From assembly GCA_002070945.1 (NCBI GenBank), contig MWEG01000018.1:1-64000 (forward strand): DNA of 64,000 nt. The letters run 5' to 3'. This DNA is from Lentisphaerae bacterium ADurb.Bin082 (GTDB taxonomy: Bacteria; Verrucomicrobiota; Lentisphaeria; Oligosphaerales; Oligosphaeraceae). Within the stretch, counting starts at the first letter, position 1. Each line of letters starts with the position of its first letter. The notes below the pieces were generated by a model that made no database searches, had not been told where the DNA came from, and worked only from the letters and a program-made list of their open reading frames with translations. Positions 9,069 to 17,269 of this stretch are shown here, piece by piece. The translations under genes were made by a program, and so were the position numbers.

Positions 9069-10661
9069 TCAGTGTTTCAGGACTATCTCCAGGCCGAACA
9101 ATTCTGTGAAAAAAGCTCCCTTATGGGTCACTGCGAGCCTTTCCAGGCTCAGGTCGCGCACGTTGGGTATGCGGAAGACGAGACTCGTCTCGGTCAATTC
9201 CAGTTCGACTTTTTCCACGCGCCGGGAGTGGGTTCTGTCAAAGCAGTCGGCTAGGCGGAGAATAGCGATCAGCTTCGCGAGCTGCAAGCGCTCCTCCCGG
9301 TCGAGTCCATTGAATTCCTGGTCGTTGAAAGCCGGTCGTGCGTGGCGATGATAGCGCGCCACGCAGGCTGCCAGCGTCTTTTCGCTTTCACTCAAGCCAA
9401 ACAAGTCGCTGTTTTGGATCAGGTACTGGGAATGCAGGTGGTGGCTTCGGTTGCTGACATAGAGGCCGATCTCGTGCAACAGGCCAGCGACATGCAAAAC
9501 CAGGAGAGAGCTGCGGCTGAAAGTATGCAGCGCCGACAAGACCTTGGCAATCTGCATGGCTAGGTCAGTGACCAGCTTGGCGTGCTGTTCGTCAAAGCAA
9601 TAGTGGCGTCCCAAGGCCAGGGCTGCGTCTATCACCTGGTTGTGGAAGACCTTGTAGTTGACATTGCGGCCGACCAGCTCGGCCAGCAGTCCTTCTCGCA
9701 TGCCCTGGTTGGTGACATAGACCGTCTTGCGCCCCATCCGGCGCGCCAAGGACGTATAGGTCATCAAGGCCGGCGCCAGCGTCTCCGCCACCTGGTAGCT
9801 GAAGCGGAAATTCCGCACCAGCTGATCCGGCGTGCTGGCCAGGACGTCTTTCAGGAACCCCTCCAGCTCTGTGGTGGGGACGGCCAGCAGGCCGTCAGCC
9901 GGCCAGTCTTTGCGCAAGGCCCGCATCGCGTCCCGAATCAATCCGCCCGAGAGCATCAGCTCGAATTTCTTCCTGACGCCCTGCAAGGGGCCGTGCACCT
10001 GCTCAACCATGCGGCCGACTTGCGTATCCATGATTTCCCGGAACTGCACGGACTCCAGGCCCAGGCCCTCATCCTGCTGCACTAAGCGCAGAGCCCCGAA
10101 ATGGTGGCTCTGGAAAAACCGCACCCTGCCCTTTTCAACTGCCAGCACATCCGTGCCGCCGGCGCCCATCTCCACGCACAGCACCGCTCCGTTGCTGCCA
10201 AACGGCTTGCGGCCGATATACGGCAACGTACTCAAAAACATGCACCTGCCGGTGTCCTGCGCGTCCAAAACGCGGACCTCCAGGCCGGTGGCGATAAAGA
10301 CGCGGTCAAGAAACGCCTCGCGGTTGGCGGCTTCGCGGACAGCATTGGTGGCGACGACCAGCAGGCTGGAAGGGTGAACCGGCACGCCATTCTCCGCCAG
10401 GATGATCTTGAAGGTGTTCAGCGCTCGGATGCATTCCGTCATGGTCTCGCTGCCGATGGCACCGGTTTTGAAGCAATCGGCGCCCAAGGAGACGTTCTGC
10501 TCCGGCTTGTCCAAAATATGGAGCTGCCGCTGTTCATCGACCTGGCCAATGATCATGCGGACGGACGCGGAGCCGATTTCAATGACGGCGACCGGATTCA
10601 CCCTTGCACGGTTCACCCGCGCACGCTTGGGCTTGAGCGTGTTTTTCGGTGTTGTCTTCAT
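9069..10661 (-). CDS. ppx: Ppx/GppA-family phosphatase with C-terminal HD-type domain
   Basis: A member of the sugar-kinase/Hsp70 fold exopolyphosphatase and pppGpp phosphatase family. Of 530 residues, the first domain begins VAVIEIGSASVRM (about 25-36), where the family more often has DIGSNS, and the second nucleotide-binding lobe starts CVEMGAGGTDV (about 162-172). A helical HD-like domain follows, with HVAGLLHEIG (390-399), where the usual HD pair reads HE. RYHRHARP and a C-terminal Ppx-III-type tail follow. It is immediately upstream of ppk on the same strand, which favours exopolyphosphatase over pppGpp hydrolase, although both activities occur in the family. Start ATG at 10661 has AGGACAAGG upstream. 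Confidence 0.92.
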   Translation of the reverse strand: MKTTPKNTLKPKRARVNRARVNPVAVIEIGSASVRMIIGQVDEQRQLHILDKPEQNVSLGADCFKTGAIGSETMTECIRALNTFKIILAENGVPVHPSSLLVVATNAVREAANREAFLDRVFIATGLEVRVLDAQDTGRCMFLSTLPYIGRKPFGSNGAVLCVEMGAGGTDVLAVEKGRVRFFQSHHFGALRLVQQDEGLGLESVQFREIMDTQVGRMVEQVHGPLQGVRKKFELMLSGGLIRDAMRALRKDWPADGLLAVPTTELEGFLKDVLASTPDQLVRNFRFSYQVAETLAPALMTYTSLARRMGRKTVYVTNQGMREGLLAELVGRNVNYKVFHNQVIDAALALGRHYCFDEQHAKLVTDLAMQIAKVLSALHTFSRSSLLVLHVAGLLHEIGLYVSNRSHHLHSQYLIQNSDLFGLSESEKTLAACVARYHRHARPAFNDQEFNGLDREERLQLAKLIAILRLADCFDRTHSRRVEKVELELTETSLVFRIPNVRDLSLERLAVTHKGAFFTELFGLEIVLKH

Positions 10662-10704
10662 TTTTTGCCTTGTCCTGCCTTTGTCCCCTCAAGCGTCAGT
10701 GCCA

Positions 10705-11691
10705 TCACCTGCTTTGGCCTGAAATCTGCTGACGCGCCCAAGCGGCAGCTCCCTGCGCTGTCGCCCTGTCGCCAAGCTTAGCGGCGGCAACCTTGAACGT
10801 GCCGACAAAGGGGGGCATGACCCTGGCCGCAGCCACCTCGGCGACCTCGTTCTTGAACAACGTCGGCATGGCCTCGACTAAGCCGCCGCCAAGCACGACG
10901 ATGTCCGGGCCGAGCAGATTGACGGCGTTGCTGACCGCGACGCCGATCCAGCGGGCTGCCTGCCTGATGATGTCTTCCACGGCTCGGTCGCCATTTTTGA
11001 TTGAGTCGGCCAGGATGTTGCTGCGGATAGCGGCAACATCCGTGCCGGCGTTCTTCAGCAGCCAGGGCGCCGCGCCGCGCTGGGCAGCTCCTGCCGCCGC
11101 TACCGCGATAGCCATTCGACTAGCCAGCGCTTCCAAGCAGCCGCGACGGCCACAGCCGCACTGCGGGCCGTCAGCCATCATCTGTAGATGGCCGATTTCC
11201 ATGACGGATCGATTCGCGCCCGTGAAGATGTCGCCCCGGTAAACGCAGCCTCCGCCAATGCCAGTGCCAGGGAAAACCCCTAAAAGACAATGGGCATTTT
11301 TGCCGGCGCCAAAACAATATTCGCCGAAAACACCGGCGTCAACGTCATTCAGAACGGCGGCTGGACATTTGAATTCCGCTTCCAAGATTTTTTTCAGCTG
11401 GACGTTGGTCCAGCCCATGTTCGTCGCGCTGAGCAGGACGCCGCGGTTGTGGTCCACCGGGCCGGGGCAGCCCATGCCGATTCCGGCCAGCTGCTCCGGA
11501 CTGGCGCCGGCGCTGTCCAAGGCTTCGCGAATCGTCTGAAAAATACGCTGGAGGGTGGCTTCCATGCCTTCCTGCGCCTTAGTCTTGCGTTTCTGAAAGC
11601 CAAGCACCTTGAAGGCGTCGTCAAAGACATGCGCACACATCTTGGTTCCGCCCAAGTCAAATCCCAGCCAAAGTTTTTCGGCTTCCGCCAT
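10705..11691 (-). CDS. ROK-family sugar kinase (glucokinase-like)
   Basis: A 328-residue ROK kinase that phosphorylates a hexose such as glucose or N-acetylmannosamine in the cytoplasm. The N-terminal phosphate loop is DLGGTK (12-17), a second loop lies in PGTGIGGG (141-148), and the ROK zinc site comprises H168 with C178, C180 and C185 in QCGCGRRGCLEA. No DNA-binding domain is present, so it is an enzyme, not a repressor. It starts at an ATG preceded by GAGAGGATGA and ends 43 bases before ppx, suggesting a ROK-ppx-ppk transcript. Some ROK kinases use polyphosphate as donor; that is a speculative possibility here from context only. Confidence 0.9.
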   Translation of the reverse strand: MAEAEKLWLGFDLGGTKMCAHVFDDAFKVLGFQKRKTKAQEGMEATLQRIFQTIREALDSAGASPEQLAGIGMGCPGPVDHNRGVLLSATNMGWTNVQLKKILEAEFKCPAAVLNDVDAGVFGEYCFGAGKNAHCLLGVFPGTGIGGGCVYRGDIFTGANRSVMEIGHLQMMADGPQCGCGRRGCLEALASRMAIAVAAAGAAQRGAAPWLLKNAGTDVAAIRSNILADSIKNGDRAVEDIIRQAARWIGVAVSNAVNLLGPDIVVLGGGLVEAMPTLFKNEVAEVAAARVMPPFVGTFKVAAAKLGDRATAQGAAAWARQQISGQSR

Positions 11692-11858
11692 AATGTCTCA
11701 TCCTCTCTAATGTTGATGCTTGAAGTAGAAAACCACCCGGAGCTATGCGCCGGGCAGGGACGGTTGCTAGGCAGGAAAGCCTGATGCTCTGCGCCGGCCG
11801 CCCTCAAACGCACTTGGCCTGGGGGATTCAGCCTGGGCAGGCAATGGCAATCCTGGGT

Positions 11859-13127
11859 TTAGTCTATCAGAAAAGCCGTTGCTGCGGCGGCCAGAGCCAG
11901 GTGGTCCTGGACGCCGGCCGTTTCCCGGATGCTGTGCATGGCCAGGATTGGCGTGCCCACGTCCAGCCCTTCCATTCCGAGCAAGGCGGTGCAGGCCGGG
12001 CCAATGGTACTGCCGCAAGGCATGTCCGAGCGATTGGTGAACGCCTGGCAAGGGATGCCTGCCTGTCGACACTTGGCAGCGAAACGCTCTGCACTCAAGG
12101 CGCTGGTGCAATAACGCTGCGAGACATTGGTTTTGATGGCGACGCCGCCGCCGATGATTGGCGTGGCGGCGCTGTCATATTTGTCCAGGTAAGATGGATG
12201 CACGGCATGGGCGGAGTCCATGGACAGCAGTCGTGAGCCAGCCAGCGCCCGCAGGCAGTCCTCCGCGTCGCCGCCCAAGGCCAGGACTATGCGGTGCAGG
12301 ACGTCGCGCAGAAACGCCGAATTGGCCCCTTGTGCGCTGACGCTGCCGACTTCCTCATGGTCAGCCAGGAAAGCGACGCTGGCTGCGGCGGCGGCTGGCG
12401 CTCCAACCAAGGCGGCGATGGCCGCATGGCAGGAGGTTAGATTGTCCAGCCGCGGCCCGGTGAGCAGATCGCGCTTGAGGCCGCCCAGCTGGGCCGGCGT
12501 CTGCTCATACAGGAACAAGTCATAGCGGGCTGGCGTCTCCACCGGGCAGCCGGCAGCGTCATCCAGGCGTCGGCGCAGGTCTGCTGGCGACGCCTGGCCC
12601 AGGCAGGCGGACAGATGCTGCCGGGGGTTGTAGGCGACCCCCTGGTTGACGTCACGGTTCAGGTGCAGGGCCAAGTTGGGGATGACGGCCAGCGGCTCGT
12701 CCAAGTTGAACAGCCGGACTTCCAGGCCGCTGGGCGTTGCCCAAACCGCCCTTCCAGCCAGGCCAAGGGGCCGATCCAGCCAAGTGTTGAGGATGGCCCC
12801 GCCATAGACTTCCACGGGAACCATCAGCAGGTTGGCGGCATCGGAGCTGCCGGGCAGCTTTACTTTCAGGCCAGGACTGTCCGTATGGGCAGTCAACAGA
12901 CGGAATCCTGCCGCCGCCGACCACTGCGCTGGCAGCCGAAACGCAATCAGCGCCGAGCCGTTGCGCTCCACCACATACTTCCCGCCAGCCTTCAGCGACC
13001 ACCGCTCGCCTTCGGACAGGCAGGCAAATCCGGCTGCCTGCAGGCGCTGCCGGGCATTCGCGGACGCATGAAACGCAGTCGGACTGGCGTTGATATAATG
13101 CAAAAGGTCATCAATAAGTTCTGCCAT
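11859..13127 (-). CDS. apeB: M18-family aminopeptidase
   Basis: A 422-residue aspartyl-aminopeptidase-type metallopeptidase. It begins MAELIDDLLHYINASPTAFH, a typical M18 start, has the metal ligand motif TAHTDSPGLKVK (H81, D83), a second site around ADHEEVGS, and the C-terminal MHSIRE histidine region. Length fits the family (about 420-430). The start at 13127 is preferred over the longer frame because of the conserved N-terminus and the GGGAAAAAGGCC just upstream. It is transcribed from a promoter overlapping the divergent one of the PRPP-synthetase-like gene. The 167-base gap to the ROK gene downstream leaves co-transcription open. Confidence 0.94.
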   Translation of the reverse strand: MAELIDDLLHYINASPTAFHASANARQRLQAAGFACLSEGERWSLKAGGKYVVERNGSALIAFRLPAQWSAAAGFRLLTAHTDSPGLKVKLPGSSDAANLLMVPVEVYGGAILNTWLDRPLGLAGRAVWATPSGLEVRLFNLDEPLAVIPNLALHLNRDVNQGVAYNPRQHLSACLGQASPADLRRRLDDAAGCPVETPARYDLFLYEQTPAQLGGLKRDLLTGPRLDNLTSCHAAIAALVGAPAAAAASVAFLADHEEVGSVSAQGANSAFLRDVLHRIVLALGGDAEDCLRALAGSRLLSMDSAHAVHPSYLDKYDSAATPIIGGGVAIKTNVSQRYCTSALSAERFAAKCRQAGIPCQAFTNRSDMPCGSTIGPACTALLGMEGLDVGTPILAMHSIRETAGVQDHLALAAAATAFLID

Positions 13128-13201
13128 GGCCTTTTTCCCTGGCACCTGCCTGCAAAAAAAACGCTCTCTGCCATGCCGGAAAAACTTTCCGGCACAAGCA
13201 A

Positions 13202-13231
13202 ACTATACACCGTCATTCGCGCTTGCGTCAA
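13202..13231 (-). promoter_or_regulatory. Sigma70-type promoter for the M18 aminopeptidase gene
   Basis: Read on the minus strand, TTGACG (13231-13226) is followed after 18 bases by TATAGT (13207-13202), 75 bases upstream of the ATG at 13127. Its -35 box overlaps that of the opposite promoter at 13223-13251. Confidence 0.6.
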
Positions 13232-13251
13232 CTTTGCTTTGCGTTTATAGT
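13223..13251 (+). promoter_or_regulatory. Sigma70-type promoter for the PRPP-synthetase-like gene
   Basis: TTGCGT (13223-13228), a 17-base spacer and TATAGT (13246-13251) lie about 147 bases before the ATG at 13398. The two divergent -35 boxes share bases 13226-13228, so the polymerases would compete. Confidence 0.55.
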
Positions 13252-13397
13252 ATACTTTTCACCAATTCCTAACAAACGAATCCCCTGTCTGTCCTTTCTG
13301 GGCGATTCTTTTCCCAATGCCGGCCACGCTGCCCTGGCCTTGGGGGTGCTGCGCGCCGCTGGCTGATAGCGGAAAGAACCAACCAAAGGAAATTGTC

Positions 13398-14597
13398 ATG
13401 AATGGAGAAATCATTGTCGTAGGCACTGTTTCCGATGATCCCCTGGCCAGCGACGTTGCGTCCAGCATGAAACAGGAAGCGGACATCTCGGACCTGATGT
13501 CCATCAAGTGCTTCGCCAACTCGGAATTTTGCCCGCGTTTCCTCTGCGACGAAAACGACATGACCAGGATCGGCCGCAGCTTGGAGGGCAAGACCGTGGT
13601 CATCGTGTCGTCGTGCAGCGGCGAATACACCCGCAATTCCCGCGCCATGCGGACGTTCCTAGTCGCCCGCGCCGCCAAAGACAATGGCGCACAGCGCGTC
13701 GTCCTAGTCGAGCCGGACTTGTTCTACAGCGCGCAGGACCGCGGGCCGCGGCCAGAACACGGCCGCGTCGACTTCACCCGCTCGGAGACCGACTACAAGA
13801 AGTTTGACGGCCAGCCATTTTCGGCTGCCCTGTATGCCGAATTGCTGAGGACCAGCGGGATTGACGACGTGCTGACAGTTCACAACCATTCGACCTCGGT
13901 GCAGGAATTGTTCACGCGCCAGTTCAACGGCAATTTCCTCAACATCTCCCCTGCCCGGCTTTATGCCGACTACCTGGCCAACCACGAGTTTGTCCGGCAT
14001 CCGGAACGTCATTTGGGCTTTGTGCTGTGTGCGCCTGACCGGGGCGCAGCGCATTTCGTCTCGGAAGTCTACGCCCATCTGACCGAAAACACCCGGAACA
14101 TGCTGTTGCCGATGACGCCGTCCCTGCTGATGATGGACAAGGAACGCTGCAGCGAGCGGAAGGTGATCATCAAGGCGCACAAGGACAGCCCGACCTGCCT
14201 GGAGGACATCGCTGGTCGGGAAGTCGTCGTCTTTGATGACATGGTCCGCACCGGCAACACCATCGTCGAATGCTGCAAGAGCCTCAAGGCAGCCGGCGCT
14301 CTCCGAGTGATTTTCGTGGTCACCCACTTCTATTCATCGCCGGAGGTGAAGGAGAATCTGAATGACGCCTCGGTGGACGACATCATCACCACGAACACTC
14401 TTCCCAGCATCCTCAACCGTGACATGCAAGGGCGTTTGCGGCGCAAGATGCTCATCTTGAAAATCGAGCGCCTGATCGTCAACACCCTGCTTAGCGACGT
14501 GCTGCGAATCGGCCCGCCGAGCTTCAAGCGGCAATACACCATTGACATTTCCCGCAAGAATCCCCGCTGGCGGCGCACCATCGACTTGCAGGATTGA
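13398..14597 (+). CDS. Ribose-phosphate pyrophosphokinase-family protein
   Basis: Related to PRPP synthetase, which transfers pyrophosphate from ATP to ribose 5-phosphate for nucleotide synthesis. The 399-residue product has SSCSGEYTRNSRAMRTFL (about 71-88), the ATP-site-like FYSAQDRGPRPEHG (109-122) and the PRPP loop FDDMVRTGNT (279-288), where classical enzymes have DDMVDTGGT. It is about 80 residues longer than standard Prs (about 315), with extra sequence in the second half, so it belongs to a divergent subgroup. It may be a paralog rather than the housekeeping enzyme. ATG at 13398 follows AAAGGAAATTGTC. The gene precedes miaB by 31 bases. Confidence 0.85.
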   Translation: MNGEIIVVGTVSDDPLASDVASSMKQEADISDLMSIKCFANSEFCPRFLCDENDMTRIGRSLEGKTVVIVSSCSGEYTRNSRAMRTFLVARAAKDNGAQRVVLVEPDLFYSAQDRGPRPEHGRVDFTRSETDYKKFDGQPFSAALYAELLRTSGIDDVLTVHNHSTSVQELFTRQFNGNFLNISPARLYADYLANHEFVRHPERHLGFVLCAPDRGAAHFVSEVYAHLTENTRNMLLPMTPSLLMMDKERCSERKVIIKAHKDSPTCLEDIAGREVVVFDDMVRTGNTIVECCKSLKAAGALRVIFVVTHFYSSPEVKENLNDASVDDIITTNTLPSILNRDMQGRLRRKMLILKIERLIVNTLLSDVLRIGPPSFKRQYTIDISRKNPRWRRTIDLQD

Positions 14598-14628
14598 ACG
14601 ACGGGCATCGCCGCGGAATCGCCTTCCC

Positions 14629-15978
14629 ATGCTCTGTTTCTACATTAAAACTTACGGCTGCCAAATGAACGAGCGCGATTCCGAAGCGCTCGCATGCCTG
14701 CTCGAAAAGCACGGCCTAACCCCAGCGGCATCAGAAGAGGACGCAGATGTAATCATCCTGAACACATGCAGCGTCCGTGACCAGGCGGAGCGCAAAGCCA
14801 TCGGCAAGGCCGGGCTGCTGAAGCGCCGGAAAGCCGTCAAGCCGGAACTGGTGATCGGCATCATCGGCTGCATGGCGCAGAACCGCGGCGAAAGCCTGCT
14901 GGAGGAACTGCCGCATCTCGACTTTATCGCTGGCACTGACCGCCTGGCTGTCATCCCTGACCTGATTGAACAGGCCCAGGCTGGGCGACGCCTGGTCGAC
15001 CTCGCCCGCGACACTGGGCCAACGCCGCCCGAGGCCAACAGCCACCAGCCTGGAAACATCTGCGCCATGATCTCGGTCATGCGCGGTTGCGACCAATTCT
15101 GCTCCTACTGCATCGTACCCTATACCCGCGGCCGCGAACACAGCCGCCCCATCCCGGACATCGTGGCCGAGGCGACCCGCCTAGTCGAGGCAGGAACCAA
15201 GGAAATTCTCCTCCTAGGCCAGAATATCACGGCCTACGGCCTGGCGGAAATCCGGCGCCGAGACCAGCAGCGTCCGCCGCCTGACCAGTCGCCGTTCGCC
15301 GACCTGCTGGAGGCCCTCAATGACGTGCCTGGCCTGGCCCGGATCCACTTCACCTCGCCCCACGTCAGCTTTATGAACGACCGCTTTGTCGACGCTGTCT
15401 GCCGACTGCCCAAAGTCTGCAAGGCGTTTCACATCCCGCTGCAATCCGGTTCAGACCGCATTCTGTCCATGATGCGGCGCTCCTACACGGCGGCAGAATA
15501 CCGCGATCGCATTGCCGCCATCCGCAGCCGCCTGCCTGAAGTGGCCTTCTCCACCGACGTTATCGTCGGCTTCCCAACCGAAACTGAGGAGGATTTCCGC
15601 GAGACCCGTGAACTGATGGCCGAAGTCGCCTTTGACATGGCCTACATCTTCCGCTATTCGCCGCGAACCGGAACTAAAGCCGCAGAAAAATTCCCGGATG
15701 ATGTGCCAGAGGAGGTCAAACACGAGCGCAACCAGGCGCTCCTGGATGACTTGGAGCAAGCGGCGATAGTGCGCAACCGTTCTTTCCAGGGGCGTGTCTT
15801 GGAGGTGTTAGTGGAAGGAGTCAGCAAACGCAATCCTGACCGCTGGACCGGACGGTGCGACCTTAACAAGACGTGCAATTTCGCGCCGACGCCGGGTCTG
15901 GCACCAGGCATGCTGGCGCCCTTCCGGGTGCTGCGAACCTCGGCTAATTCCCTGTTCGGCGAAATCGTCTTGACCTGA
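14629..15978 (+). CDS. miaB: tRNA-2-methylthio-N6-isopentenyladenosine synthase MiaB
   Basis: A radical-SAM methylthiotransferase that modifies A37 of tRNAs. The 449-residue protein has the UPF0004 N-terminal domain with cluster cysteines C11, C47 and C81, then the radical SAM motif CDQFCSYC (C154, C158, C161) followed by IVPYTRGREHSR, and a C-terminal TRAM domain ending FGEIVLT. The YIKTYGCQMNERDSE start is the MiaB type rather than the RimO or MtaB type. The ATG at 14629 gives this family start; the frame is open further upstream into the previous gene's end. Confidence 0.96.
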   Translation: MLCFYIKTYGCQMNERDSEALACLLEKHGLTPAASEEDADVIILNTCSVRDQAERKAIGKAGLLKRRKAVKPELVIGIIGCMAQNRGESLLEELPHLDFIAGTDRLAVIPDLIEQAQAGRRLVDLARDTGPTPPEANSHQPGNICAMISVMRGCDQFCSYCIVPYTRGREHSRPIPDIVAEATRLVEAGTKEILLLGQNITAYGLAEIRRRDQQRPPPDQSPFADLLEALNDVPGLARIHFTSPHVSFMNDRFVDAVCRLPKVCKAFHIPLQSGSDRILSMMRRSYTAAEYRDRIAAIRSRLPEVAFSTDVIVGFPTETEEDFRETRELMAEVAFDMAYIFRYSPRTGTKAAEKFPDDVPEEVKHERNQALLDDLEQAAIVRNRSFQGRVLEVLVEGVSKRNPDRWTGRCDLNKTCNFAPTPGLAPGMLAPFRVLRTSANSLFGEIVLT

Positions 15979-15987
15979 AGCTGCGGC

Positions 15988-16062
15988 GATTGTGGACAGT
16001 GTGGACGGCGTGGATGTACGTAGTTCAAACTTCAGCTTGCAGTACGTAGTTCAAGCTAATTA
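15988..16062 (+). repeat. Short TGGAC array joined to GTACGTAGTTCAAGC repeat (A2 and B1)
   Basis: Three TGGAC-type words (15990-16013) run directly into two copies of the hairpin word GTACGTAGTTCAA(A/G)CTTCAGCTTGC. This same junction of the two word families occurs at 62181-62290 and, with a shorter hairpin, at 51841-51904. It fills the gap between miaB and tsaD. Confidence 0.8.
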
Positions 16063-16091
16063 TTCCCCCAAAAACAGATAATGAGCCTACG

Positions 16092-17156
16092 ATGATAGTC
16101 CTTGGCATTGAGAGCAGTTGCGACGAGACCGCGGCTGCGGTTGTCCGCAATGGGCATGACGTCTTGAGCAATGTGATTTCCTCGCAAATGGCGTTGCATG
16201 CCGGGTATGGCGGAGTCATTCCGGAATTGGCTGCGCGCGAGCATCTGCGCAATATCTCGCCAGTGGTGCAGGAAGCGCTGGCTGCCGCTCAACTCACCAT
16301 CGCCGACATTTCAGCGATTGCGGTCACCAGCAGCCCTGGGTTGATTCCGGCGTTGCTGGTCGGCAATGCGTACGCCAAAGGCCTGGCTGCCGCGCAGGGC
16401 ATTCCGCTTATCGGCATCAATCATTTCTTGGCCCACATCTATGGCAGTTTCCTCGGCCAGCCGGAAATTCTGGCGGATCGCTCGTCCTATCCCATCCTGG
16501 CTCTCGTCGTCTCTGGCGGACACACCGCCATAGTGCTGATTGAGGCTGACGGCAGCGCCCGCATTCTCGGCAGCACGTTGGACGATGCCGCTGGCGAGGC
16601 TTTGGACAAGGCGGCCAAAATCCTTGGCCTGGGCTATCCTGGCGGGCCAGTCATCGACCGCATCGCCAAGACTGGCAATCCGCAGGCGTATGCTTTTCCG
16701 CGTGGATTGACCGGAGCTGGCGGCAAGGCTGTCAAGCCTGAGCATCGCTATGACTTCAGCTTCAGCGGCGTCAAGACGGCCCTGCTCTATGCAGTCAAAG
16801 ACAAAACGCTGGACGAGGCAGGCATGGCTGATGCGGTCGCCAGCTATCAGGAAGCCGTCATGGAAGTACTCGTCAGCAAGGCCATGACTGCTGCCAGCGA
16901 CTTCGCCGCGCCGCTGATCTGCTGTTGCGGCGGCGTCGCCTGCAACAGCCGACTGCGAGCGCTGATGACCAAGGAAACAGCCCGGCTCGGACGGCGCCTG
17001 CTCGCAGCACCCCCAAAATTCTGCACGGACAATGCCGCCATGGTCGCCGGCCTGGGATGGCACTATCTCCGCAAAGGCTTAGTGGACGATTTGGCCATGG
17101 GGGTCGAGGCGCGACTGAACCGCTCCCTCGGAGTCCTGCCCTTTGCAAGCGGCTGA
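16092..17156 (+). CDS. tsaD: tRNA N6-threonylcarbamoyladenosine transferase TsaD
   Basis: TsaD transfers the threonylcarbamoyl group from TC-AMP to A37 of ANN-decoding tRNAs, working with TsaB and TsaE (not in this window). The 354-residue product starts MIVLGIESSCDETAAAVV, has the iron-binding H111 and H115 in INHFLAHIYG, LVVSGGHTAIV, and the C-terminal CCGGVACNSRLR and FCTDNAAMVAG segments. Length and N-terminus match the family, so the ATG at 16092 is secure. Two tRNA-A37 modification genes, miaB and tsaD, are thus neighbours. Confidence 0.97.
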   Translation: MIVLGIESSCDETAAAVVRNGHDVLSNVISSQMALHAGYGGVIPELAAREHLRNISPVVQEALAAAQLTIADISAIAVTSSPGLIPALLVGNAYAKGLAAAQGIPLIGINHFLAHIYGSFLGQPEILADRSSYPILALVVSGGHTAIVLIEADGSARILGSTLDDAAGEALDKAAKILGLGYPGGPVIDRIAKTGNPQAYAFPRGLTGAGGKAVKPEHRYDFSFSGVKTALLYAVKDKTLDEAGMADAVASYQEAVMEVLVSKAMTAASDFAAPLICCCGGVACNSRLRALMTKETARLGRRLLAAPPKFCTDNAAMVAGLGWHYLRKGLVDDLAMGVEARLNRSLGVLPFASG

Positions 17157-17269
17157 AACAATCGCGCATCAACCATTCGCGTTGGTTTGCAAAAACTTCC
17201 GAGAAGACTACAATAATGCTCTAAGCCGGAGCGAATCAAGGAGGCATCCCAACCAACCGGAGAGCAAAT

